Shown here in pieces: positions 10,766 to 20,319 of a stretch of 28,701 bases of DNA. Location: NCBI GenBank assembly GCA_025349905.2, contig MU624721.1, positions 1-28,701 of the forward strand, given 5' to 3'. The first letter of the stretch is position 1, and every line of letters starts with the position of its first letter. The notes beneath the pieces are model-generated. The model did no database searches. It saw only the letters and a program-made list of their open reading frames with translations, and was not told where the DNA came from. The DNA comes from Blastocladiella britannica (lineage: Eukaryota > Blastocladiomycota > Blastocladiomycetes > Blastocladiales > Blastocladiaceae). A program made the translations under genes and the position numbers.

Positions 10766-13121
10766 TCACCCGCCGCGTCCCTTTTTCTTGCCGCCGCCAC
10801 TGACCACAAAGTTCTCGATCCCACCCCCTCCAGCCCCTCGTGACGCCGCCTGGTATTCCGTATCGATCAGTTCTGCTCCACTCAATCATTCCAACCAAAA
10901 AAAGGTACGTACGTTCAGCAGCGCCATATCCTCCATGAGCTCGTCCTCGCGCAGCTTGAGTCCGGGTGCCTGCGGCGGGTTACGTGCGCTCCCACCCTTT
11001 TTCCCGCCCTGGGCGCCCGATCCGCGAACAGTCGCCGACGCCGCATCGGTATCTCCACCGCGGCGGGCGACTTTCCGTGCGGCTCCACCACGGCCGTTGC
11101 TGCGGGGCGCGTCCGAGTCGCCGAAATTGACTGCACACGTCCAAAACAGGTGAGTCTTGTTTCTAAGATTGGAATAAAGGGAAAAGAAGACGACGACGGA
11201 CACGAGAGCAAGTCGGCGTCGCGGTCTTCAATGCACTTGCGTTTGCGGGCATTGACTTCCAGCAGCATCTTTTCCTTGAGCGCTTCCGCGTCCACCTGTA
11301 TTTTTTTTTTCATATGTCAGTGTCCCCCCCCAAAAAAAAAAATCGATCACAGTCAAATACAAAAAAAGGGGAGTACCTGAAACTCGCGCTCGCTCGCCTC
11401 AACCACCCGCGCGTACATTTTCTCGGCCGAGTCCGCGCGGTACTCGAGCACGCATTTGGCGCGGTACACGCGCTCGGTGATGGCCGCCGCGGTATCGGTG
11501 AGTTCGGCGTTAAGATCAAAGTCCGCATCTGCAACCAACCACTCAACTCTTATCAGACCCTCCAACTCGAATTACAAAAGTGGGCCACGTACCTCTCACC
11601 AACTCATCGATCCCGCGCTCAATGTCGCGCACCGCCCGCTCAAACATCTTGCCCTGCTTGTCGAGCAACCGCGCCTCCATGGCCACCAGGACATCGTCGA
11701 GCTTGAACTGCGTGGACGACGCGACTGCTGCTGCCGCGGCCGCCGCCGCGGCAGCAGCGGTTGCGGCCGCACGCGCGGCGGCGGCGCCCGTGGCCGCGGC
11801 GGTTGCTGCTTGCGCCTGCGCGGCTGCTGCTGCCGCGGGCGGCGCCATTGAATGCGGAGCACCCGTGGCCGAGTAATGCACGTGCATTCCTGACGACGAC
11901 GACGACGACGACGAAAGGGGAGGGTGCGACGGCCGTGGGGGAAGACTCGCGGGCCCCGCGGCAGCCCACGACACGTTGACGCCTGAGGATGGCGGAGCTC
12001 CCGCTGCGCTTTTGCCGGTTGGAGGCCGCGGCGCAATGGCGGTCGGGCCGTACCCTCCAGCAGCAGCACTACTGGCAGCGTACGGATCCGACGACAGCGC
12101 GGATCCACCGGCAGTGCTGGTCGGTGGGAGAGCACCGCTGGGCATGCCTGGGCGCGGCTCCATGGGCGCCGGGACCAGCGCTGGGGCCGGGTAAGAGGAG
12201 GCGACGGCTTGAAATTTTGTAAGGTTCAGTCAAACGGACTACTCAGAAAATGAAAGGGAAGAACATACCGCCAGCCGATCGCACGCCAGCGTACTGTCCG
12301 CTGCTGCTAGTGGGAGGAAAGCGTTGCTGCTGATGTTGCTGGATTATCGACCGCTGTTGCTGTTGCTGTTGGAAATGAAGTATCTGCTGCTGCTGTTGCT
12401 GCTGGGAGTGCAACGCCTGCATCGGCGGCAAGCGAGGGGACGCGTCGGTGCCGCCCGCCCCCGCTCCCGATCCGCCGCCGTACGCGGCCAACTGTGACGG
12501 GGGCCGAGACAGTGGCGGAGCGCGAGTGTAGCCGATGAGAGCGCTCCCCGAGGACGACACTGACGATGCGAGCGGTAAGGGCGGGTACGACATAACGCCG
12601 CCCACCATGTACCCTTGCGCACCAGCGGCAGCGGCAGAAGAGACCGGCGGTTGCCCACCGGGGTATGCCGACGATCCGTGGTACGTCGAGGCCACGGCAC
12701 CGGCGCTCCACTGTTGTTGCTGTTGCTGCTGAGAGTGCGGGTGCTGGTAATGCATGGGCGGCAAATGATGCTGCTGCTGGTACTGTCCTCCGCCATAGGG
12801 GGAAGGGCCCGTGGTGGTCGTGGTCATGGTCGTCGTCGGGTCCGCAGGCAAGTACGCTGCCGACGGAGGGGGCGGCGGGGGCGGAATCGGAGGGATTGAC
12901 GGCGGCGGCATCGGGGTCGTGGAGTACGGTGCCGGTATCGGAGGCACCCGAGAAGAAGCCGACACGTCTGGGACCAGTTCGACCGGGGGTGGTGGGCCTT
13001 GGGCCAGGATCGCGTGTGGGGATGGCAGGACTCGCGACGTAGAGGAGGAGCTGGTGGGCACGCCGCTGGCGCCGCCGCTACGGGCGGGCTGCTGCTGTTG
13101 CTTTTGGTAAGGGTCGCTCAT
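10766..13121 (-). CDS. Sds3-like (Sds3/Dep1/BRMS1 family) Rpd3L histone deacetylase complex subunit, with long low-complexity N-terminus
   Basis: Six exons (13121-12269, 12207-11593, 11528-11377, 11295-11202, 11130-10913, 10849-10766) join in frame to 671 residues. Residues 1-440 are disordered: Pro runs, several Gln runs, then Ser and a long Ala tract (about 415-450). Residues about 452-570 form a charged coiled coil: FKLDDVLVAMEARLLDKQ, ERGIDELVRDADFDLNAEL, and YRADSAEKMYARVVEASERE, then a basic ARKRKC segment. The layout (short helix, loop with D/E-L near a start of the coiled coil, then alternating E/R/K heptads) fits the Sds3-like domain of Sin3-Rpd3L scaffolds. The tail is basic and Gly-rich (GGGKKKGRGG). 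The last intron (10850-10912, 63 nt) was preferred over a 36-nt alternative. Family assignment is by pattern, not alignment; a generic coiled-coil nuclear protein remains possible. Confidence 0.65.
12322..12405 (-). repeat. CAG/CAA-rich triplet tract coding polyglutamine
   Basis: On the coding (minus) strand this stretch is dominated by CAG and CAA codons, interrupted by short non-Gln stretches, in the N-terminal exon of the Sds3-like gene. A second cluster of the same type lies near 12711-12732. Mixed CAA/CAG usage suggests an older, relatively stable polyglutamine tract. Confidence 0.75.
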
Positions 13122-13232
13122 CTTTTAAAAAAAAGGGCGGGCCGAGGACTGCCGCTTTTTTTTTTTTTTTTTAAGGTCAAGGTGCTGCAAAGAGGAACTG
13201 CCCATTTTGCACTGGCAAGTTATGCATTCATC

Positions 13233-13913
13233 TCATTCGACGGCAGAAACAACTACAAGGCACTTGTGCGTTGATCCATCCAGGGTAAAAGTGCCGCCGG
13301 TGTACAGGTCGTCGAGGAGCCGCTCGAGGTGCGGGTTGACGTGCTTGATCTCTACAGTATTAGTATTGTGTGAGTGACTCCAAAAAAATACACGACAAAA
13401 AAAAGGCAATGTACGATCAGTGATGCTCTTGCTCCACGCAAAGTACTGCTGGACGCGAGCGACCGTCCACCCAACGGGCACCTGGCGACACAGGTCGCGC
13501 AAGTTGTAGCACTTGTCAGCCAATTTCACCAGCTGCGCGTCCGCCGATTTCTTGGCCGCCATCTCCACCTGGGCTCGTTTCCGATCAGCACTAGCCAACC
13601 GCCTATCGTCGGTGACCTCGGCCACGATCCTTGCCACCTCGGCCCCGAAGTGGGTCACCAGCTCATCGTGGGACGTGTCGGTATCTTCCACCGTGTCGTG
13701 CAAGATGGCGGCCATCAGCACCGGAAGCTTGTCGACGTGTGCCTCGTTGGCCAAGAGCGCGGCCACACCTAACGGGTGGTTGATGTAGGGCGTGCTGCCG
13801 CCGTCCTTGCGTTTCTGGAACCGGTGCTTGACGGCGGCGAAGTGGGCCGCGGCTAGCAAGTGCGTGGTCAGCGAGGCGTCGGCGGGCGGGGCGTAGAGTT
13901 TGAGGGTGGCCAT
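13233..13913 (-). CDS. MESH1: MESH1/HDDC3-type HD-domain hydrolase (SpoT-like, (p)ppGpp/NADPH phosphohydrolase)
   Basis: Two exons (13913-13415, 13351-13233) give 205 residues; human MESH1 is about 179. The HD hydrolase residues are visible: His46 in YINHPLGVA, His72-Asp73 in AAILHDTVEDT, the Glu76-Asp77 pair, and Asp133 in QLVKLADKCYNLRDL. VGWTVARVQQYFAW matches the conserved C-terminal helix, and the 63-nt intron falls just after it. There is no synthetase, TGS or ACT domain, so this is a stand-alone hydrolase. MESH1 enzymes are Mn-dependent, remove the 3'-pyrophosphate of (p)ppGpp and, in humans, dephosphorylate cytosolic NADPH. The tail after the intron (HLERLLDDLY then LDGSTHKCLVVV) is longer than usual. 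Because the intron has no in-frame stop, an unspliced reading also stays open. Its start is 133 bp from that of the divergent LRR gene. Confidence 0.9.
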   Translation of the reverse strand: MATLKLYAPPADASLTTHLLAAAHFAAVKHRFQKRKDGGSTPYINHPLGVAALLANEAHVDKLPVLMAAILHDTVEDTDTSHDELVTHFGAEVARIVAEVTDDRRLASADRKRAQVEMAAKKSADAQLVKLADKCYNLRDLCRQVPVGWTVARVQQYFAWSKSITDRTLPFFCRVFFWSHSHNTNTVEIKHVNPHLERLLDDLYTGGTFTLDGSTHKCLVVVSAVE

Positions 13914-14046
13914 CGTCAGTGATTATGGGGAAATGGACTTGGATATGGGAAAAGGAGAGGCAACACTTGCGCGCACTCCAGCGCCACGCGGAAAATGCTC
14001 TTTCATTTCTTGCAAGAAAAGAAAAAAAGAAAAGAAAAAAAAGATA

Positions 14047-17000
14047 ATGGGAAACACGCCTTCCTCCTCCTCGGCCGGCTCGCCCTCACTGACTGCGGCG
14101 GCAGCAGCAACGACGACCGACTCGTCGTCGTCCCCGGCGGCCGCTCTGCTGCTGCGGTCCTCCATTCTGTTATCCCCGCCGCTCGCAACCTCAAATGCTG
14201 CTTCGACAAGCTCATCGTTTGCCGGCACCGCGCCGTTGACCCCGACCCACCTGCTGTCCCTGACGCCCTCGCCCATGGTGGCCGTGCGCCGGTACACGGA
14301 CGCCGAGCTGAAAGTCCTGGCCCGTCTGTTGGCGGTCGCGCTGGCCCTGCGCGACAGCGAGGACGCCGAAACCACTCTCTTTGGTGGTGCAACGACATTC
14401 ATGGGCGGTGGAGCAACCAGCCGGTCCCGAAACGACAAGCAGCGGACGCGGTCGCGGTCGTGGGCGGGAACACTGTTGACGCGCGACCCCACTACTACGG
14501 ATCTGGATGGTGATATTGGCTTGGCAGCCCCACCGCCAACGATGATGGACAATGACAACGATGAAAACGGCGATGGTGATGATGAGGACGCGACCAGCGT
14601 GGCGGCCTCGCTCGCCGACCCTCCATCGTCCGGCGTTGGCGGTGTAACCCGTAGCTCCTCCTTTTCCGTCTTACCTCACCACCACCAACCCATCACCACC
14701 GCGATGGCGATGCCGTTCCTGGACGCGCCCATGTCCCCACGCCAACTGCCACCGCCGCTATCGCACCTGATGATCGCGCACGGGTGGCCCGCGAGCGCGC
14801 TGGTCCCGTTTGCGACCTTAGCGTGGGTGCTGTCGCCCGTGCTTCTCCCACCACCACCACCGCCGCCTCTGGCGCCGCATCGGCGATCCATGACCACCAG
14901 TGCTACTGCAGACAATACCTTCAACGTGGGAATGGTATCGACGGCGGCAGCGTCTGCGCCCGGTACACCTTCGCGCCGCTCGGCACGCGTGTCCCCGCTG
15001 CCGGGCATGTCGTCGTCGTCGCCGTTCTCGCTTCCACGACTGCTTTCCGACACTTCTTCCCTAGCGTCCCCGGCGCAGCCAATGCTGGCACTGGCCAAGG
15101 AACTGGCCGATCGGATGACGGCGTTTGTGGGCTCGGAGACGGAAGTGACGCCTGCAGTGCCCGGACTCTCCCCCTTGCTGCCGTCGCTGGTACCTGTGCG
15201 CGTCGACGATCTCGACTCGGTCGTGCATGTCGGCCTGTGCACTAAGCAGTTGGTCGCGGTGGTGCCTGAGGCGGTGGCGGCCATGGCGGCGGCGTCGGTC
15301 ATTCAGCTGTGCGTTTTTCCATTTTTTAATAACATTTGCACTCGGACCAGCAGCTCAATGCCAATGTAAATATAATAGATGCTGCAACCAGCTCACAAGT
15401 ATCCCATCCACAATCGCGCACCTGACGCACTTGACGGTCCTGAGCGTCGCCAAGAACCTCCTGACCAGTTTACCCGCCGAGCTCGGCCACTTGACATCGC
15501 TCGTGGAACTCGACGTGTCGCACAATCGACTCACGGTCCTACCCGCGTCCCTGGGCCAGCTGCGCAAGTTACATGTCCTTCGAGCGCACCATAACATGCT
15601 GACGCTACTTCCGCCCAACTTGGGCCGGTGCTCGGCGCTGATCTCGCTCGACGTCTCGCATAACCGGTTACGGGTGTTGCCGGCCGAACTGGCGCGCATT
15701 AAAGGGTTGCGCAAGATTCGGACTCGGCATAACCCGCTGGCGGTCATTGACGCGTCCGAGACCCGGTCGGACGTGGTCAACGCGGTCGTGCGCGAGGGAT
15801 GGTGGGCGGGGTTACGCGAGCGGGCTAGCCTTGACGACGCTTCTTCGTCGTCCAGTGCTGATCCGAGCCACCAAACGGACACGACTGAAGTTGATGACGA
15901 TATGACCGACGACGGGTTTGCCAGCATCGACCCCTGGGCAGTCCAACCCACGCATGCCGATGACAATGACGACACTGAGGATGTGGCTGCCGGCGACCCA
16001 CCCACCGTGCCCACCCTCCGCGCCCTGGCCGCCCGCGCCCTCGCCAATTCCTCCTCTGTGCGCGTCCCCCTGGCCTCCTTACCGCCCGGCCTCGCAGCGT
16101 ACCTGACATCCTACATCCGGTGCACGTTCTGCGGCACGCCCGTGTTTGAGCGGCCCGTGGTTCGTGGGATCAAGCGCCCCGGGCCACCGCCACCAGCCCA
16201 AGCGGCTGACGCGGCCCCAGCTCCACCGCCAGCAGCCACGCCCATGGCCGCGGTGCTGTGTAAAGCGCACTGGACGACCGACCGGCAGCGCGTGCGCGCG
16301 ATGATGGCGGCGCCGGCTTCGGTGACCGCGCGCGACTGGGATAACGAGGATACAAGGGCGGCGGGGACCGCGGTAAGGGAGTGGCGCCGGGCAAGAGATG
16401 CTGGTAACGTTGCGGCTGCTTTGGCTGCGAACAAGACGCGCGCTGCTAACAAGCAGTCTGGGGTGGCGGCATTGTCACCTTCGGTTCCGCCGTCCTCGAT
16501 GATGATGATGTCGACAGCGTCCATGGCGCGATCGCGCCGTGCGACCGCCGCGTCCGACTCGGCTATGGCGCTGACGCCGTCGCCTAGCGTCATGGGCGGG
16601 CTCGCGGCTATCAGTCACCCGGCCAGTTACGCGGACGATATTACCGTCGTTGCCGCTGATGGTGACGGCGACCGCGTCCGTGTTCTACATTCGCTTGACG
16701 AGCACCCATTGATCGAGGACGAAGAACAAGAACAACAACCCACACCATTGGACGACAGCATCGTGGACGACCTGGACGCGTACCTGCGTCGCCGACCCGA
16801 CATGCCCGCCACGGCCACGGTGGCCGTGCACGCGGCACTGCGCCGGCTTCCTCCACGGTCCACGAGCATGCCGGCGCTCTTGGTCTCGCCGCCCGTGCTG
16901 GTCACGCGCGCCGGGCTGAACGCGGCGGTGTCGGTGCTGGAACCCCAGTCGGTGCAGTCGTACTCAGGGTCGCTTGGGTCGTCGTCGCCACAACAGCCGC

Positions 17001-17296
17001 CGCTGGTGTTGGTAACGAACGGGAATTCGTCGACGACGGGCCTCATGCGGCGGATGTCGGCCAAGCGCGGCGGCGGCGCGTCCAAGTCCATGCCCGATTT
17101 GGCAGGGGCGGCGGCCGCAGCTGCAGTAGCGGACCCGGCTGCTATTCCGGCGCTTCCGGAGACAGCGGCAGCTGAAGCAGCCGGAGACCAACAACAACAA
17201 CAACAACAACAACATGGCGTGGGCGGCGGCGAGCCGCGGTCGGCGGTCGGGCGGGCCATGCGCAGCGTCTTGCGCATGGGCAGTGTCCGGCGCTGA
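14047..17296 (+). CDS. Large leucine-rich-repeat protein with possible N-myristoylation site and C-x2-C/C-x2-H cluster
   Basis: Two exons (14047-15308, 15379-17296) encode about 1059 residues. The ATG at 14047 was chosen because it yields MGNTPSSS, an N-myristoylation-like start, after an A-rich leader; an upstream in-frame ATG at 13900 overlaps the MESH1 start and is less likely. Residues 1-410 are mostly disordered (Ser/Ala/Thr, Pro runs, an acidic patch), with one helical segment at about 80-105. The 70-nt intron splits the first repeat; residues about 422-540 hold five Shoc2-like LRRs (for example LVELDVSHNRLTVLPASLG). After an acidic linker come Cys669-x2-Cys672 (CTFCGTPVFERP) and Cys715-x2-His718, a possible zinc site like that following LRRs in several fungal LRR proteins. 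The C-terminal third is disordered with Ala and Gln runs. A membrane-linked signalling scaffold is an inference. Confidence 0.75.
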
Positions 17297-17419
17297 ACGA
17301 CTTCATTCATTTTGTACATTTTTTTATATATTCTTCCACTTCATTCATGGCACGCGCACGCGCGCGATGCTTTTTTTTTTTTTTTCAATATATACATATC
17401 ATCCCTCAATGAATACATT

Positions 17420-18310
17420 TCAGTGGTCCATGCGATCGTCGTCGTCTTCGGCATCCGATGCAGCCGCAGCAGCGGCAGGAGCAGCCGACGCTTTCTTGCG
17501 CGAGTTGGTGTACACGGACCGCCGGTACGTCCGGATCTTGGTGACGGGCGGCGGATCTACCGTCGCCGACGTCGCTGGGGTCGACGCCGCAGTAGCAGCC
17601 ATGGTCGCAGCAAAGAGATCCATCATCGTCCCAGACCCGCCACCAAGTTCCATCCCCAGACCACCGCCCTCGTCATCGTCACTGACCATACTCGGATCTC
17701 CAATCCCACCGGTCACCGCCAACGCCCGCGCCTTCAAGTCCGCATGCATCGCCAACAAGTGCTTGATGTGCGCGGTGGTCTTGGACAAGATGATCCACTC
17801 GGACCGCGCGGATGCGGGCGACGCGCTCAGTTCGGGGACATAGGGGACCAGAGCATCAAGCCCGGACCTTATGTTTTGCCGGCGTTTCTGCTCGGACGCA
17901 ATGTGGTTGCGTTTCTTGACTTCGTCCGAAAGTAAAGTACGAGTACTGGCACCAGCTGGGGTGGTCGTGGAGCGCGGTTGAGGTTGTTTCTTTTTGCCGG
18001 GAACGACGGCGGTGGATTTGCGTCGACCAGGAGCTGAAGGTGCAGCAGACGGTGGTTGTGCCGGTGGTACTACTGGGGAAAGAGCCGCCGAGGAGGACAC
18101 TGGCATTGACAGCTGTGGTGGCAGCAGTGGCGGTGGCGGCATCGGTTGCTGCTGGCCAGGCGCTATGGGCGAAGATGTCGAGAATAATACGGGAGGGCTC
18201 GGGAGAGACCGGACCACGGGCGACGGCGTGGATGCCGCCGACAATAGCTGGTGCGCGTCCAGGGACTGCAGGAACGAGGACCCTGATAGCAGGGCGAGGT
18301 TGTCGGTCAT
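17420..18310 (-). CDS. bHLH transcription factor
   Basis: A single exon gives 296 residues from the ATG at 18310, which has an A-rich leader (A at -3). An in-frame ATG at 18361 would add 17 residues (basic, KKVFKK) and cannot be excluded. Residues 1-125 are Ser/Pro-rich and disordered with a basic patch (KKKQPQPR). The bHLH spans about 131-192: basic region with His136, Glu140, Arg143 and Arg144 in NHIASEQKRRQNIRSG, helix 1 LDALVPYVPEL, a loop, then SEWIILSKTTAHIKHLL. His-Glu-Arg spacing predicts E-box binding (CANNTG). The EQKRR-xx-I form and the SK-T helix 2 resemble the fungal INO4-like and animal Mlx/Mondo groups; I cannot choose between them. The C-terminus is Ala-rich and ends in an acidic stretch. 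Confidence 0.85.
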   Translation of the reverse strand: MTDNLALLSGSSFLQSLDAHQLLSAASTPSPVVRSLPSPPVLFSTSSPIAPGQQQPMPPPPLLPPQLSMPVSSSAALSPVVPPAQPPSAAPSAPGRRKSTAVVPGKKKQPQPRSTTTPAGASTRTLLSDEVKKRNHIASEQKRRQNIRSGLDALVPYVPELSASPASARSEWIILSKTTAHIKHLLAMHADLKARALAVTGGIGDPSMVSDDDEGGGLGMELGGGSGTMMDLFAATMAATAASTPATSATVDPPPVTKIRTYRRSVYTNSRKKASAAPAAAAAASDAEDDDDRMDH

Positions 18311-18635
18311 TTTTTTAAAAACTTTTTTTCGAATATGAGGAGCAAAAAGAGAGAGCTCCATTTTGTTTCAAATCCTCACTATACCCCTTAGTACGACGTC
18401 GCAACTCACGTACCTGAGCGCACATACTTGGACCATGCATTCATTGGGAATGGGAACAAATATGGAATGACAAATGCCAACACACATCCAAGTACTGGCC
18501 GCCATCTTGGTCAAGGATTGCGCAATCCTTGCCTGCAACCATCCCAGGCCGCAGGTTTCCCCCCACACACTCAAAGAGCGCAAAGGCCCACCGACCGATG
18601 CACCTCCTCTTCACGATACTGTAAAAGAATATACA
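18311..18635. other. Divergent promoter region between the bHLH and fRMsr genes
   Basis: This 325-bp gap separates two divergent start codons. Open frames extend into it from both sides (in-frame ATGs at 18361 on minus and 18474 on plus), but the added peptides show no family features. No hairpin, repeat or clear TATA box was seen. Confidence 0.5.
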
Positions 18636-19271
18636 ATGAAGGACCTCCCAACCCTCTCCTCCACCAAGGTTCCAACCAAGCCGGAGCTGTACGCGCACTT
18701 GTCCTTACAACTCTCGTCCCTGATCGACGGCCAGCGGTCCTGGGTGACCAACCTATCCAACGCGTCCGCCCTAATCTACCACGCGTTACGTGACCGCCAG
18801 TCCGCCCTCGGTTCCCCAACCCCTACAATCAACTGGGTCGGGTTTTACTTACGGTCCGAATTCCTCGGAGCCTCAATCACCACTGGTAAGGGGAAGTTGT
18901 TGTTGGCGCCGTTCCAGGGCCGGATCGCGTGCACCGAGATCCCGTTTGGAAAGGGCGTGTGTGGAGCCGCCGCGCGCGAGGGAACGGTGCAGTTGGTACC
19001 GGACGTGCACGCGTTTCCCGGCCACATTGCGTGCGATTCGGCGACTAACTCGGAAGTGGTGGTGCCGTTACTCTCATCAGACGTATGTCCTTTCTTGATT
19101 TCTTCTCTGAATGGAAAACTTATGAGTGTTGGGAAATAGGGAACGGTCCTGGGCGTGTTTGACCTCGACTGCGAGGAGCACAACGGGTTTGACGCCGACG
19201 ATGTGGCCGGGCTGACGGCGATTGCAAAGTTGCTGGTGGATGGATGCGACTGGCCGTCGTGCAGCACTTGA
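18636..19271 (+). CDS. Free methionine-(R)-sulfoxide reductase (fRMsr, GAF domain)
   Basis: Two exons (18636-19082, 19140-19271) give 192 residues, close to the yeast enzyme (180). It reduces free methionine-R-sulfoxide using thioredoxin. The GAF-domain signature is complete: NWVGFYL at 66-72, and the three cysteines Cys99 (ACTEIPFGKG), Cys109 (GVCGAAA) and Cys133 (ACDSATNSE), with the same 10- and 24-residue spacing as the bacterial and yeast enzymes. After the 57-nt intron the protein closes with LGVFDLDCEEHNGF. The ATG at 18636 was chosen over an in-frame one at 18474 because it starts directly before the domain's first helix. Its stop lies 46 bp before the YAE1 start on the same strand. 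Confidence 0.95.
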
Positions 19272-19317
19272 AACCTCTCTCCGCTTGCTCACGTAATTCT
19301 CCAAATATATATATATA

Positions 19318-20115
19318 ATGTACCATTACCACAACACCGGTAAGGATGACTGGGCAGAAGACAGCGACGGCGACGATGTGTGGGGTAACGACGACATCGA
19401 CGACACAACGGACACGACCGTTGACCCGGAAGCAATTCGGGTCCAGATCTACGACCGCGAAATGGCACGGCTCAAGGCCAAATTCCACGACGTACGCGTC
19501 CGATATCTTTTCTGGACGCGTTATTTATTATTAACCCAGTCAAAACAAAGGCCGGATACCGCGAGGGCATCATCGACGGCAAAGACCGCACCATGCAAGC
19601 CGGGTTTGACGACGGGTACCAGCTCGGGTCGGCTGTGGGGCGGCGACTTGGGCACCTGGTTGGCACGCTCAAGTACGCTCTTATTCCTTACCATGCCTGA
19701 CCGACCTGAGACTCAAATATTTTGGAATGTCAGAGGCCACATGCTCTTTCTCGCCATGACCGTGGCCAATCCCGAGACCGCGGCACCGTTACTGGACCGC
19801 GGGGCAGTCGTGCTGGCTGACTTGCAATCGGCCGCTGGATCCGTTACCGCCGTGTTCCCACCGACGCGCGCCGCGGCACTTTACGCGGCTGCCACACCAG
19901 AGGAAGCGGAAAAAACTTCTGCGGAAACCAACGATGCTGAACTCGTTGTGCGCGATGTGCTGGGCTCGGTTGAGGCGCAGGTCGCGGATCTGGTACGGGA
20001 TATCAAGGCCGCGGTGGCAGGCCAGGCTCGATCCTCCTCATCCACGACAACAGTAACAATTGCGACAGGATCGTCGCGGCGAGGTAAAGTTCATCGCAGG
20101 CCAGTGAATCAGTGA
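19318..20115 (+). CDS. YAE1: Yae1 family protein (Fe-S cluster adaptor for ABCE1/Rli1)
   Basis: Three exons (19318-19491, 19551-19672, 19734-20115) encode 225 residues. The N-terminus has the acidic DDVWG motif seen at the start of Yae1. Exon 2 carries the deca-GX3 signature: Gly at 60, 64, 68, 76, 80, 84, 88, 92 and 96, every fourth residue with one exception. In yeast, Yae1 with Lto1 links the cytosolic Fe-S assembly machinery to the ribosome recycling factor Rli1. The DDVW start favours Yae1 over Lto1. The C-terminal 125 residues (Ala/Thr-rich, one amphipathic helix near VRDVLGSVEAQVADLVRDIK) are not conserved as far as I can tell. An AT repeat directly precedes the ATG, and the gap to the upstream fRMsr stop is only 46 bp. 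Confidence 0.88.
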   Translation: MYHYHNTGKDDWAEDSDGDDVWGNDDIDDTTDTTVDPEAIRVQIYDREMARLKAKFHDVRVRYLFWTRYLLLTQSKQRPDTARASSTAKTAPCKPGLTTGTSSGRLWGGDLGTWLARSSTLLFLTMPDRPETQIFWNVRGHMLFLAMTVANPETAAPLLDRGAVVLADLQSAAGSVTAVFPPTRAAALYAAATPEEAEKTSAETNDAELVVRDVLGSVEAQVADLVRDIKAAVAGQARSSSSTTTVTIATGSSRRGKVHRRPVNQ

Positions 20116-20319
20116 AAAAGTACTTTTTTTTTGTTGTTATAAAAACGAAAGGGATTGGGTGAAAACGAAAAACGAAAAAAACCACACTTGGATATGGCCA
20201 GGGCGCGGAGTAGGTGTAAGACGATGGGGGGTAGAAGACACACGATTGAAGGGTTGTGGGATATGTGCAAGAAAAAAAAAGCATCGCAAAAGCAACAAAA
20301 AAAAGAATAAAGAAAACAA

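Noticed and set aside
10873..10908. 36-nt last intron for the Sds3-like gene
   Set aside because: It keeps frame, but it is far shorter than any other intron here; the 63-nt intron 10850-10912 gives the same tail with a GTACGT donor.
15227..15378. LRR gene starting at 15227 as a separate shorter gene
   Set aside because: The upstream exon joins in phase through a 70-nt intron and completes the first leucine-rich repeat, so one gene is more likely.
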